Below are positions 25,212 to 32,512 of a stretch of DNA of 41,684 bases, one piece after another (position 1 is the first letter of the stretch; the number at the start of each line of letters is the position of its first letter). The DNA is taken from assembly GCF_000382165.1 (NCBI RefSeq), contig NZ_KB907732.1, positions 1 through 41,684 on the forward strand, written 5' to 3'. Made by a program: the position numbers and the translations under genes. The notes under the pieces were generated by a model that was given only the letters and a program-made list of their open reading frames with translations, had not been told where the DNA came from and did no database searches. The DNA is from Arsukibacterium perlucidum DSM 18276. GTDB taxonomy: Bacteria; Pseudomonadota; Gammaproteobacteria; Enterobacterales; Alteromonadaceae.

Positions 25212-27269
25212 TCATACAGTTGTCGCGGTATTGGCCGCTAATGCAGCGCCTTGTTCTGGTGTTGTTTTACTGCGATAAGGCCGACGTTTGCCAGCAGTAG
25301 CATCCGCTCTTTTTTTAGGATTAGTGTTGTTTGCTGCGGGCCGCTTTTTAACGGCTTGTCTGGTCCACTTTTTCTGCTGACCACTGCCCAGCCCCTGTGG
25401 AATTACTGCGCCAGCCTGGCTGATCAACTGCTGCAAACTGGCTGTCAACGGGTGCATAAACGCATGATAGCTTTGCTGACGCTGGCAAATATCATTTAAA
25501 GCCGCCTCCCAGCGTGCTGTCATATCGGGCAGTGATGCTTCAGGCGGTAATGCCGCTATCAGGGCTTTGCCAGCGATTGTAGCCCGGATTTGTTTGCCCT
25601 GCCGTTGTAAAAAATTCCGTTTAAACAACAACTCGATAATGCCGGAGCGCGTGGCCTCGGTGCCGAGGCCATCGGTGTCTTTTAAGATCCGTTTAATTTG
25701 CGGATCCTGCACATAACGGGCAATGCCGGTCATGGCACTCAGCAGGCTGGCATCGGTAAATGGAGCAGGTGGCTGAGTTTGCTTTTCCAGTAACTGGCTG
25801 TCGTAGCATAATAGCTGCTGCCCCACTTTAAGCTCTGGCAGGGCATGTTGTAACGGAAGATCATCCCCGGCAGCGTCTGACTTGCTGCTATGCTGCTTAT
25901 TTCCGGCTGCGGGTAGCAGCGCTTTCCAACCAGCGGATATTTGCTGGCGGGCCTTCGCCACAAAGCAACCGCCGCCAATTTGCAGCTCTGCTTTGCTATC
26001 GGTATAACAGCAGGCAGGATAAAATTGCATCAAATACTGGCGGGCAATCAGATCGTAAAGCTTTTGCTCCGTGGCGCTAAGCCGGTTGGCCGACAGCGTT
26101 TTAGCCGTTGGAATAATGGCATGGTGCGCCTGCACTTTGCTGTCATCCCAGGCTTTACTTTTCAGCTGCAGGTTTGCGCCAGCCAACGCAGCTGCAAGCC
26201 CTGGAGTATTTGCAATGATTGCCGGGCCCACTTTACCAGCTTCAGTAAAGTGCGCTGTGGGCAGGTAGCGACAATCCGACCGCGGATAGGTAATTAATTT
26301 ATGCCGCTCATACAGTTGCTGACAACTGTCTAATACTTGCTGCGCACTGAACCCATAAGCTCTGGCCGCGTCAATCTGCAGTGCCGACAAGCTATAAGGT
26401 AGTGGCGCATGCTGCTTTTTATCCTGCTGTTGCAGGTTAGTGATCAGCGCAGGCTGGTTTTTAATCGCCTGCTGAACTTTAACCGCCAATGCCCGCAACA
26501 CTATCCGTCCCTCACTATCCTGATAAGGCTCGCAGGCGCTGCTTGGCTGCCACAATGCAGAAAAGGTGGCGCCGGCCTGTGTTGTCAGCTCTGCCTGCAC
26601 CTGATAATAAGTTGTGCTGTTAAAATCGGTTATCTCTGCATCACGCCGAACTACCAGCCCTAACAAAGGTGTTTGCACCCGCCCTACTGACAATACTCCC
26701 TGATATCCGGCCACCTGACCACGCAAAGTATAGGCCCGGGTCATATTTATGCCGTACAACCAATCGGCACGGCTGCGGGCCAGCGCAGAAGTGGACAATG
26801 GCACAAAATTTTTATTCGGTTGCAGCTGTTTTAATGCCTGGCGGATAGCCGCAGGATTCAAATCATTGATTAATAAGCGCTTAACATTATCGAGTTTACT
26901 TTTAGGAACCTTACACCAGGCTATCACTTCATCTACCAGCAACTGGCCTTCCCTGTCGGGATCTCCTGCATGTATCAGTTGGTCGGCCTGCTTGATAAGC
27001 TTCTGTAAAATATTCAGCTGCTGCTGTGCAGACTTTCTTGCTTTTAACTGCCACTGCCCGGGAATAATAGGTAGATGCTCTGCCTGCCAGCGTTTATAAT
27101 CAGGATTGTAATCCTGTGGTTCAGCTTGCTCCAGTAAATGGCCAATACACCAACTGATAACATCGCCATTGGCAAGACGGATGCAACCAGAATCTTTTTG
27201 CTGGGGTTTCGGTAAGGCAGCAGCAATAGCCCGTGCCATACTGGGTTTTTCAGCGATATAGAGAATCAT
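25212..27269 (-). CDS. topB: DNA topoisomerase III (type IA)
   Basis: TopB relaxes and decatenates DNA by single-strand passage and helps separate replicating molecules. The 685-residue protein has a Toprim domain with the acidic motif HAGDPDREGQLL (100-111) and an active-site segment LITYPRSDCRYLP with catalytic Tyr328. It carries no zinc fingers, and the basic C-terminal tail of about 60 residues is rich in Lys/Arg/Ala. It is slightly longer than E. coli TopB (653). The ATG at 27269 is chosen over a GTG three codons upstream because AGGTGG precedes it. That ribosome-binding region overlaps a 39-bp palindrome. It is divergent from the KfrA-like gene, an association commoner on plasmids and integrative elements. 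Confidence 0.93.
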   Translation of the reverse strand: MILYIAEKPSMARAIAAALPKPQQKDSGCIRLANGDVISWCIGHLLEQAEPQDYNPDYKRWQAEHLPIIPGQWQLKARKSAQQQLNILQKLIKQADQLIHAGDPDREGQLLVDEVIAWCKVPKSKLDNVKRLLINDLNPAAIRQALKQLQPNKNFVPLSTSALARSRADWLYGINMTRAYTLRGQVAGYQGVLSVGRVQTPLLGLVVRRDAEITDFNSTTYYQVQAELTTQAGATFSALWQPSSACEPYQDSEGRIVLRALAVKVQQAIKNQPALITNLQQQDKKQHAPLPYSLSALQIDAARAYGFSAQQVLDSCQQLYERHKLITYPRSDCRYLPTAHFTEAGKVGPAIIANTPGLAAALAGANLQLKSKAWDDSKVQAHHAIIPTAKTLSANRLSATEQKLYDLIARQYLMQFYPACCYTDSKAELQIGGGCFVAKARQQISAGWKALLPAAGNKQHSSKSDAAGDDLPLQHALPELKVGQQLLCYDSQLLEKQTQPPAPFTDASLLSAMTGIARYVQDPQIKRILKDTDGLGTEATRSGIIELLFKRNFLQRQGKQIRATIAGKALIAALPPEASLPDMTARWEAALNDICQRQQSYHAFMHPLTASLQQLISQAGAVIPQGLGSGQQKKWTRQAVKKRPAANNTNPKKRADATAGKRRPYRSKTTPEQGAALAANTATTV

Positions 27270-27278
27270 TGCAGCCAC

Positions 27279-27317
27279 CTACACTGTATAAATTAACAGT
27301 TAATTTAGTAGGTGTAG
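27279..27317. promoter_or_regulatory. 39-bp imperfect palindrome between topB and the kfrA-like gene
   Basis: It is centred on A27298. The inner 19 bp are a perfect inverted repeat (TAAATTAAC-A-GTTAATTTA, 27289-27307), and the outer arms CTACAC (27279-27284) and GTGTAG (27312-27317) also pair, giving 15 of 19 matched positions. It begins 10 bp upstream of the topB ATG and touches its ribosome-binding site. It is a likely operator, plausibly for the adjacent KfrA-like protein. Confidence 0.75.
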
Positions 27318-27438
27318 CAGATAAATGCAAAAATTATGTGATAAAAATTTAGTTTTTAGTCAAAAACGACTACAGTATGCTTCTTGTGCTGTTTAAAGTT
27401 GTTCTGCAAAATCAAAGTAGTGAATCGGATGTATAACT

Positions 27439-29283
27439 ATGACCCAATATAGTGAAGTCAAAAAGATCTGTGACGAATTGCAGCAAGCTGGCAAACCGGT
27501 GTCGCTCGATTATCTGTTGGCGAAAGTATCCGGGGCTCAGGCCAGTCTGGTTGTGCATTATCAGAAATGGCGTAATGAACAAGCTACCCGCACACCAACC
27601 GCTGCCGAAACAGCCTTTAGTGAAGATTTTGTCACGGCCTTTCAGCGCGAAGCCCAGCAGCACGCCAATAAACAACTGGAACAATTAAAAGAGCAATTAG
27701 CTCAGGCTATCCAGGCCGAAGTGCAGGCAGCAGATCATAATCAACAAATTCAGAAAGATCTTGAACAGCTTCAGCAAAAGCGCTCAGAGCTTGAGGTCAG
27801 TCTGGCCCATCAGCAGCAGCAACTTGCCGTCCAGGCAGAGAAATATAGTGCCGTAAAAGATGAGCGTGACCAGGCATTGCAGCATGCGAAAAGTCAGCAG
27901 CAAGAGCTGGCTGAGTCAAAACAAATTCAGGAACAACATAAGATGCAGCTTGATCAGCTGCACAAAGAGCTGGAAATAGCCGCTACTGAACGGCAACAAA
28001 GCGAGCAACAGCTGCAAAAAGAAGTTGAAAAAGCGGCGAATGAGCTACAAAAAAGCCAGCAGCAGCTAGAGCAATTGCAACAACAGCTTACAGATACCAA
28101 TACTAAACTGGCCGCCAGTGAGCAGGCTGTTGCAAAAGCTGCAGATGAACTAAAAGCCCTGCAGCAAACTAACGAGCAGCTGCAACAGCAATTGCAGCAA
28201 CAAAGTGAACAACATAGCCAGCAGCTGGCCGAATTACAAAACCAGCTTGCCGCGGCAAGCTCAGAACAACAGGCTTTACAGGACAAGCTAACGAATGCCC
28301 TGGCGTTAGAACAAAAACTACTGGATCAACAGCAGCTGAATAAGCAGCAACTGCAAGAGTTAGAGAAATTGCAGGTTGCAGCCAAAAAATTTGCGGCTGA
28401 GCAGCAACATAGCAACAATGAAATTGTTGAACTGCAAACCATGCTGAGTGAGTTTGAAAACAAACTACAGCAAGCAACTAAAACTGAAATGCAGGCTGTG
28501 GCGCAAAGCCGTCGCTTGCAATCGCAGCTCGATCAGCTGCAACAGGCACAACAGGAAAGCGGCCAAGCCAGTGCAGACAGTGGCCAGCAAGCTGCAATTA
28601 TTGCAGAGCGCGATCAGGCTTTACAGCAAGTTGCCGAATTGGAAGCACTGCAAGCCAGCCTGCAAGAAGAACGTGATGCTGCGCTGGATCAGGTTGCCAT
28701 TGAGCAAAAGCAACTGGCAAAATTACAGAGTAAACAACAACCGGATAATAACGCTGAACTGGAAGCTGCATTGGCTGCTCAACAACAGTTGGTAGCTGAT
28801 CACAAAGCGGCGTTAGAAAGCCTGAAAGCCGAACGCGAAGCGGCCCAGCAGGAAGCTGACTCACAACGTAACCTGGTCAGCGAACTGCAGCAGCAAATTG
28901 ACCACCTGCAACAAGCGCAAAGTGAAAAAGGTAGTGATCAACCCGATTTACAACAACTGGTCGATCAGCTGCGCGCCAGTAATAATATGATGAAAGAGCA
29001 AAGCTCAATAACTGCCAACCATCAAGCCGAACAACGGGAAACCATTAAGCAACTGCGGGATGAATTACAGCAACAACGTGATCAAATGCAGCAGATGCTG
29101 GTCGATAAGAACGGCTGGACCAAACAAAAACAACAGTTGGAAGAACAAGTCAGCTTTGTTAAAAGTAATGCTACGGCCACCATTGAACGGCTAACCCGTT
29201 ACCGGGAGCAGGCGCAGGAAAAAATTGAAAAACTGGAACAGAAACTGCGTGATCTACACAAAGATTCTGCCAAAGCTCACTGA
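27439..29283 (+). CDS. KfrA-like DNA-binding coiled-coil protein
   Basis: The 614-residue product has an N-terminal domain of about 55 residues (SEVKKICDELQQAGKPVSLD, then VVHYQKWRNEQ). It matches the KfrA N-terminal helix-turn-helix that binds operator DNA. From about residue 75 to the end there is essentially one very long coiled coil, extraordinarily rich in Gln, Ala, Glu and Leu. It has heptad-like repeats such as QLQQQLQQQ and recurrent ERDxALxQVAxLE units, and ends in a basic KIEKLEQKLRDLHKD. KfrA of IncP plasmids (about 340 aa) represses its own gene and helps plasmid maintenance; this one is almost twice as long. It could act as a nucleoid or segregation scaffold. It is divergent from topB, with a palindrome in between. 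Confidence 0.82.
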   Translation: MTQYSEVKKICDELQQAGKPVSLDYLLAKVSGAQASLVVHYQKWRNEQATRTPTAAETAFSEDFVTAFQREAQQHANKQLEQLKEQLAQAIQAEVQAADHNQQIQKDLEQLQQKRSELEVSLAHQQQQLAVQAEKYSAVKDERDQALQHAKSQQQELAESKQIQEQHKMQLDQLHKELEIAATERQQSEQQLQKEVEKAANELQKSQQQLEQLQQQLTDTNTKLAASEQAVAKAADELKALQQTNEQLQQQLQQQSEQHSQQLAELQNQLAAASSEQQALQDKLTNALALEQKLLDQQQLNKQQLQELEKLQVAAKKFAAEQQHSNNEIVELQTMLSEFENKLQQATKTEMQAVAQSRRLQSQLDQLQQAQQESGQASADSGQQAAIIAERDQALQQVAELEALQASLQEERDAALDQVAIEQKQLAKLQSKQQPDNNAELEAALAAQQQLVADHKAALESLKAEREAAQQEADSQRNLVSELQQQIDHLQQAQSEKGSDQPDLQQLVDQLRASNNMMKEQSSITANHQAEQRETIKQLRDELQQQRDQMQQMLVDKNGWTKQKQQLEEQVSFVKSNATATIERLTRYREQAQEKIEKLEQKLRDLHKDSAKAH

Positions 29284-29314
29284 GTAACGTTTAGCAGAAC
29301 TATTATTTTAGCTA

Positions 29315-29341
29315 TGCCGGCTTAAAATCGTTAAGCCGGCA
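29315..29341. terminator. Perfect hairpin after the kfrA-like gene
   Basis: TGCCGGCTTAA (29315-29325) and TTAAGCCGGCA (29331-29341) form an 11-bp stem around AATCG. There is no T tract, so intrinsic termination is uncertain; it may protect the 3' end instead. Confidence 0.5.
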
Positions 29342-29357
29342 GCATCATAGTTCACAC

Positions 29358-29450
29358 AGCCCGCTGCTGCGTTTACTGCATATGCAGCAGCAACTGGATA
29401 GCCAGGTGCCGCTGCTGATTTTAAATGAGGGTGATAGCGTATCGCTATAA
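29358..29450 (+). pseudogene. Orphan C-terminal coding fragment, copy 1
   Basis: The frame reads SPLLRLLHMQQQL, then DSQVPLLILNEGDSVSL and a stop. A second copy at 31261-31353 encodes almost the same peptide with mostly synonymous differences: in the first eight codons all residues agree although most third positions differ. That pattern shows past selection as protein, so this is a real coding 3' end without its 5' part. I do not recognise the parent protein. The rest of the gap 29284-29517 contains only the hairpin above and AT-rich sequence. Confidence 0.6.
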
Positions 29451-29517
29451 CTTAGTTGCGGCTGAATCCATTTTTTATTTCCTCGTTGTTTATTAATCTG
29501 TTTGTAAAGCGTTGTGG

Positions 29518-30996
29518 TTAAAGTTCAATATCAGTCAGCGAAGCTAGTCGTGCTTTTAGTTCGTCGACTTGCCAGGTCGTGCCTTGCTGTACCACGGTAT
29601 GCACGGTATTCAAAGCTGCGAGCTCCTCCAGCGGATTGGCTGTCAGGACAATAAAATCGGCAACATAACCGGCCTTAAGCTGGCCGTGGTCATTTAACCC
29701 GAGGTGATGCGCGCCGCCATTGGTGGCAAGTTGTAATACCTGCCAGTTGGTCAGGCCAGCGCCCTGGCTAAGTTGTAACTCACGTAGATAAAACGGCCCG
29801 CTGGCCACACTGTCGGTACCAATTGCCAATGGCACACCGGCGTCATATAAACGTTTAAATAATTGCTGAACTTTGGGTAATTGCTGCTGCGCACTGGCAA
29901 AGTCTTCGGCTGTCCAGTCATAACTGGGCGCCTGTAAGCTCGCGCGCCAACGTTTTCTTATTTCCGGGTGAAACACCGTCATATCTGGTTCCGGATATAA
30001 GGTTTCCAGCTCACGGGCGAAGTAAATCATTTCGTTGGCGACCAGGGTTAAATCGATTCGTGTTTGCTGGCCGGCCAGTGTTTTTATCAGCTGCTGCACA
30101 GGAGCGCTGTCATAGTCGGCATGCTTAAACCAACTGTAGGTAAACCGGGCGTTATGAGGGTTTTTGCGCTCAGCCAGATAAGCCTCTCTGGCCGTGCCCG
30201 TTAATAACTCTGCACTGGTTGGTAAGGCGTGGGTTAATATATCGACGCCAAGGTCTGCCGCATATTGCCAGCTTACATTATCAAGGTGCGCCACCGTTTT
30301 TAGTCCGGCGGCTTTGGCTAACCGATTCCCCATAGCCACTTCATCTTTCGTCAGGCCTTGATAAAGTTTTATATACTGAGCACCCATGGCTTTTTGGCTG
30401 GCGATTTCTTCCTGCCACTCAGCTTCATTCTTTGGATACACTGAACCACCCAGGATTGGCGTTGGCTCAAATACAAAACCGGCATAACTGAACTTTGGAC
30501 CTGGCCAATTACCGGCTTGTTGCTGTTTGGCATATTCGGCATTAGCTGCTGGCTCGCCAGCCGGGCTAAACGCTGTGGTCACCCCAGTGGCTAGGGTACT
30601 AATGGCATGATAACGCGTCAGTTCGCTATGGCCTTTCATGGTAATCACAGGGTTGCCATCTTGCATCTCAACCCTGATTGGACCGGCGGTCAGATGCAAA
30701 TGCACATCAATAAGACCCGGCAATACATACTGATCCTGTAAATCAATCTGCTTTGCCGCTGCGGGTAAGCTGGCATCAGCCTGTTGCTGTTGGCCTATTT
30801 GCACAATGCGTCCATCTTTTATCAGCAACCAACCATCGTTAAGCTGTTGCTCAGTGGCCGGATTAAGTAAAGTGGCATTGTGGTACAGCACGCTGTCTTG
30901 CTGCACAGTAGGTTCGTTATCTGCCTGCACCTGCTGCGATGACAATCCCGCCACCAGACAGGCCAGTAATGATTTTTTTAAATTTAGTATTTTCAA
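29518..30996 (-). CDS. Exported amidohydrolase (imidazolonepropionase/prolidase-like)
   Basis: This is a metal-dependent hydrolase of the amidohydrolase superfamily, predicted exported. The 492-residue precursor has a signal peptide (1-25). It has the metal-site pattern H99-x-H101 (LPGLIDVHLHL), Lys210 (AQYIKLYQG, possibly carboxylated), His237 (VAHLDN), His256 (ILTHAL) and Asp395 (AIGTDS). The substrate is not evident; related exported enzymes cleave dipeptides or cyclic amides. The start is TTG at 30996, supported by AGGAG 7 nt upstream. Upstream lies a minus-strand TGTAAC-N17-AGACTTAA element, shared with the sigma-factor promoter region, suggesting control by the neighbouring ECF sigma factor. 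Confidence 0.88.
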   Translation of the reverse strand: MKILNLKKSLLACLVAGLSSQQVQADNEPTVQQDSVLYHNATLLNPATEQQLNDGWLLIKDGRIVQIGQQQQADASLPAAAKQIDLQDQYVLPGLIDVHLHLTAGPIRVEMQDGNPVITMKGHSELTRYHAISTLATGVTTAFSPAGEPAANAEYAKQQQAGNWPGPKFSYAGFVFEPTPILGGSVYPKNEAEWQEEIASQKAMGAQYIKLYQGLTKDEVAMGNRLAKAAGLKTVAHLDNVSWQYAADLGVDILTHALPTSAELLTGTAREAYLAERKNPHNARFTYSWFKHADYDSAPVQQLIKTLAGQQTRIDLTLVANEMIYFARELETLYPEPDMTVFHPEIRKRWRASLQAPSYDWTAEDFASAQQQLPKVQQLFKRLYDAGVPLAIGTDSVASGPFYLRELQLSQGAGLTNWQVLQLATNGGAHHLGLNDHGQLKAGYVADFIVLTANPLEELAALNTVHTVVQQGTTWQVDELKARLASLTDIEL

Positions 30997-31032
30997 AGTA
31001 ATGCTCCTGCTGCTTTTTTGGATGTTTGCTGA

Positions 31033-31115
31033 TTAAGTCTTTGAATTTTCTTCAGGTGTTACAGATTATTTTTTTATTTTTTTATGTAACACTTGGCACC
31101 ATTGCCCAGACTTAA
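31033..31115. promoter_or_regulatory. Divergent ECF-type promoter pair, copy A
   Basis: Two back-to-back elements of the form TGTAAC-N17-AGACTTAA are present. The plus-strand one has TGTAAC at 31085-31090 and AGACTTAA at 31108-31115. The minus-strand one has TGTAAC at 31063-31058 and AGACTTAA at 31040-31033. Both spacers are exactly 17 bp, and the two -35-like boxes are separated by a 21-bp A/T tract. The minus-strand element points at the amidohydrolase (start about 37 bp away), the plus-strand one at the sigma-gene remnant. The motif is unlike sigma-70 promoters and is inferred to be read by the ECF factor encoded at 31988. Confidence 0.7.
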
Positions 31116-31236
31116 CAGGTGAGCGCGGTAAAAACTGCGTCACTCAAACAAACACTAAATAGCAGGGCAGCATCGTTTGATAACAGAGCCCAACAACACG
31201 CAAAGCGCTATCAATTTCTTATTGCAGCTATGGCAG
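31057..31236 (+). repeat. Duplicated sigma leader and 5' coding segment, copy A
   Basis: This stretch matches 31864-32047 over about 180 bp with roughly 75-80 percent identity by eye. It includes the whole plus-strand promoter, the leader, and the first 20 codons of the ECF sigma gene (LITEPNNTQSAINFLLQLWQ against LTTEPNSAQSAIDFVLQLWQ, the initiator codon read literally). Identity extends leftward to about 31033 through the divergent promoter. Confidence 0.85.
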
Positions 31237-31353
31237 TAGCGGGACGCTGTCAACCCTTACTCGCCATTGCTACGGTTATTACACATGCAGCAGCAACTGA
31301 ATAGCCAGTTGCCGCTGCTGATTTTAAACGAAGGTAATAGTGTGGCGTTATAG
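31177..31353 (+). pseudogene. ECF sigma remnant joined in frame to orphan fragment copy 2
   Basis: From the TTG at 31177 (equivalent to the sigma start at 31988) 20 sigma-like codons are read, then TAG at 31237-31239. The same frame continues as RDAVNPY and then SPLLRLLHMQQQL and NSQLPLLILNEGNSVAL to a stop at 31351-31353, the second copy of the peptide seen at 29358-29450. The junction implies that a deletion removed the body of a sigma-like gene and most of an unknown gene. The 20-residue leader peptide might still be translated. The rest of the gap 30997-31367 is covered by the promoter and this remnant. Confidence 0.65.
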
Positions 31354-31367
31354 TTTACCACTGGCCA

Positions 31368-31646
31368 TTAAAGCACCGGTTTTAACCGGGCTTTAGCGGC
31401 CAGCCTATTACTGAGTTTGCCGGTAATGGCCCACACCAGCAACGCCAGCCAGGCAACCCAGGAAAAGCCAGCCGGAATATTCAGCAGTGCAATTTTACCC
31501 AAATGCTGGCGGTTAAACGCCAGCGCCAGCAGACTGGGCAAAAACCACACCGTTAAAAAGAACAAACCAAAACCTAATAAAAACAACATGTCAGCTTGTT
31601 GCCAGGCACTGCTAAAGGTGGCGATAAATTGATTTACGGTTTCCAT
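31368..31646 (-). CDS. Superinfection immunity-like small membrane protein
   Basis: The 92-residue protein has two transmembrane helices and the pattern FFLTVWFLPSLLALAFNRQH, then IALLNIPAGFSWVAWLALLVWA. This fits the T4 Imm-like superinfection-immunity family (P-x-x-x-A followed by N-x-x-x-G-x-x-x-x-x-W-x-x-A-L-x-W-A). Phage members block DNA entry of related phages; bacterial members are mostly uncharacterised. An AAGGAG site sits in the end of the upstream 51-codon gene, only 3 bp before the ATG spacer, so the two are coupled. Its N-terminus is a paralogue of that gene's. Confidence 0.75.
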   Translation of the reverse strand: METVNQFIATFSSAWQQADMLFLLGFGLFFLTVWFLPSLLALAFNRQHLGKIALLNIPAGFSWVAWLALLVWAITGKLSNRLAAKARLKPVL

Positions 31647-31649
31647 ATG

Positions 31650-31805
31650 TTAGTTCTCCTTGGTTGCTTTTTTTATCGCAGCTTCTACCACTGCGGCAAT
31701 CAGCCACAGCGCCGCAAAAAAAATGCCAAACGATATCAGCTGGTGGCTGTCTGCCTGATACCAGGCTGTGGTAAAGGGTGTTATCAACTGTTGTAAAGTT
31801 TCCAT
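31650..31805 (-). CDS. Small single-helix membrane protein, paralogue of the downstream gene's N-terminus
   Basis: This 51-codon gene starts with ATG at 31805, with GAGGA 7-8 nt upstream. The product begins METLQQLITPFTTAWYQAD, continues HQLISFGIFFAALWLIAAVV and ends in a basic KKATKEN. The downstream protein begins METVNQFIATFSSAWQQAD followed by a similar FGLFF segment, so the two arose by duplication. One transmembrane helix is predicted. A minus-strand TGTAAC-N17-TGACTTAA element ends about 35 bp upstream, placing this pair under the same predicted ECF control as the divergent sigma gene. Confidence 0.7.
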   Translation of the reverse strand: METLQQLITPFTTAWYQADSHQLISFGIFFAALWLIAAVVEAAIKKATKEN

Positions 31806-31839
31806 TTGCATATCCTCGTTGTTTTAATGTTGTCATCAG

Positions 31840-31922
31840 TTAAGTCATTGATTATTTGTTAGCTGTTACAGATTATTTTTTTATTTTTTTGTGTAACACT
31901 TGGCAGCGACAACCAGACTTAA
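31840..31922. promoter_or_regulatory. Divergent ECF-type promoter pair, copy B
   Basis: The plus-strand element has TGTAAC at 31892-31897 and AGACTTAA at 31915-31922. The minus-strand element has TGTAAC at 31870-31865 and TGACTTAA at 31847-31840. Spacers are 17 bp in both, and the central A/T tract is again 21 bp. The plus-strand element drives the sigma/anti-sigma operon (autoregulation inferred), the minus-strand one the two small membrane genes. Confidence 0.7.
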
Positions 31923-32047
31923 CAGGCAGGCGCGGTAAAAAAGCGGCGTAATGCAGACCAAAAAATTTAATAGCAAGGCAGCTTAGTTTGACAACAGAAC
32001 CCAATAGCGCGCAAAGCGCGATCGATTTTGTATTGCAGCTGTGGCAA
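31864..32047 (+). repeat. Duplicated sigma leader and 5' coding segment, copy B
   Basis: This is the counterpart of 31057-31236. It includes the promoter, a leader of about 65 nt, and the first 20 codons of the intact sigma gene. The intact gene downstream marks this as the functional copy. Confidence 0.85.
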
Positions 32048-32512
32048 CAGCATCAGGGCGCTATTAGCCGTGCGCTGTTGGCCAATGAAGCCGACCCGGC
32101 GGCGCGGCAGGATTTAAAACAGGATATTTTTCTGGCGCTGCACCAGGCGGCAGACAGGCTAAAAGCAGCAGAGATGCCGCGTGCTTACCTGTTTCGCATT
32201 GTGCACAACGTGACGGTAGACCATATTGCCCGGGCGCAGCGCCATAAGTGGCAGTCGCTGGATGAGGAGATACAGCACCAGCTGCTGGATGATTGCCCGT
32301 CAGAGCAGCTAGGTGAGCAGCAACAAAGCCAGCAGCTGATGCAAGCGGTACGGTGTTTATCGCCGGCTAACCGGCAGGTCATTCTGCTGGCGATGGAAGA
32401 TTTAGATGCGCCGGAGATCGCCGACATTCTGCAGATCAGCCACGGTGCAGTGCGGGTGCGGCTAAACCGAGCCAAAACAGAATTGATGGAGTTAATGCAA
32501 GATGGCCGATAA
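31988..32512 (+). CDS. ECF-type RNA polymerase sigma factor
   Basis: It directs RNA polymerase to alternative promoters. The 174-residue protein has region 2 (about 10-85: DLKQDIFLALHQAADRL, RAYLFRIVHNVTVDHIARAQRHKW) and region 4 (about 112-168: VRCLSPANRQVILLAMEDLD, APEIADILQISHGAVRVRLNRAK) with no region 3, the ECF layout. The start is TTG at 31988, with AAGGCAG upstream; the duplicated remnant keeps the same TTG. The next gene, a membrane protein that overlaps its end by 11 bp, is a probable anti-sigma factor. The conserved divergent promoters upstream suggest autoregulation. Confidence 0.92.
   Translation: MTTEPNSAQSAIDFVLQLWQQHQGAISRALLANEADPAARQDLKQDIFLALHQAADRLKAAEMPRAYLFRIVHNVTVDHIARAQRHKWQSLDEEIQHQLLDDCPSEQLGEQQQSQQLMQAVRCLSPANRQVILLAMEDLDAPEIADILQISHGAVRVRLNRAKTELMELMQDGR

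Noticed and set aside
27954..28286. Cys/Ser-rich minus-strand ORF inside the KfrA-like gene
   Set aside because: It is the complement of Gln/Ala-rich CAG/GCA codons and has no independent support.
31119..31304. A 61-codon plus-strand ORF upstream of the immunity-like gene
   Set aside because: It lies in the duplicated sigma leader, in a different frame from the conserved sigma codons, so it is a chance frame.
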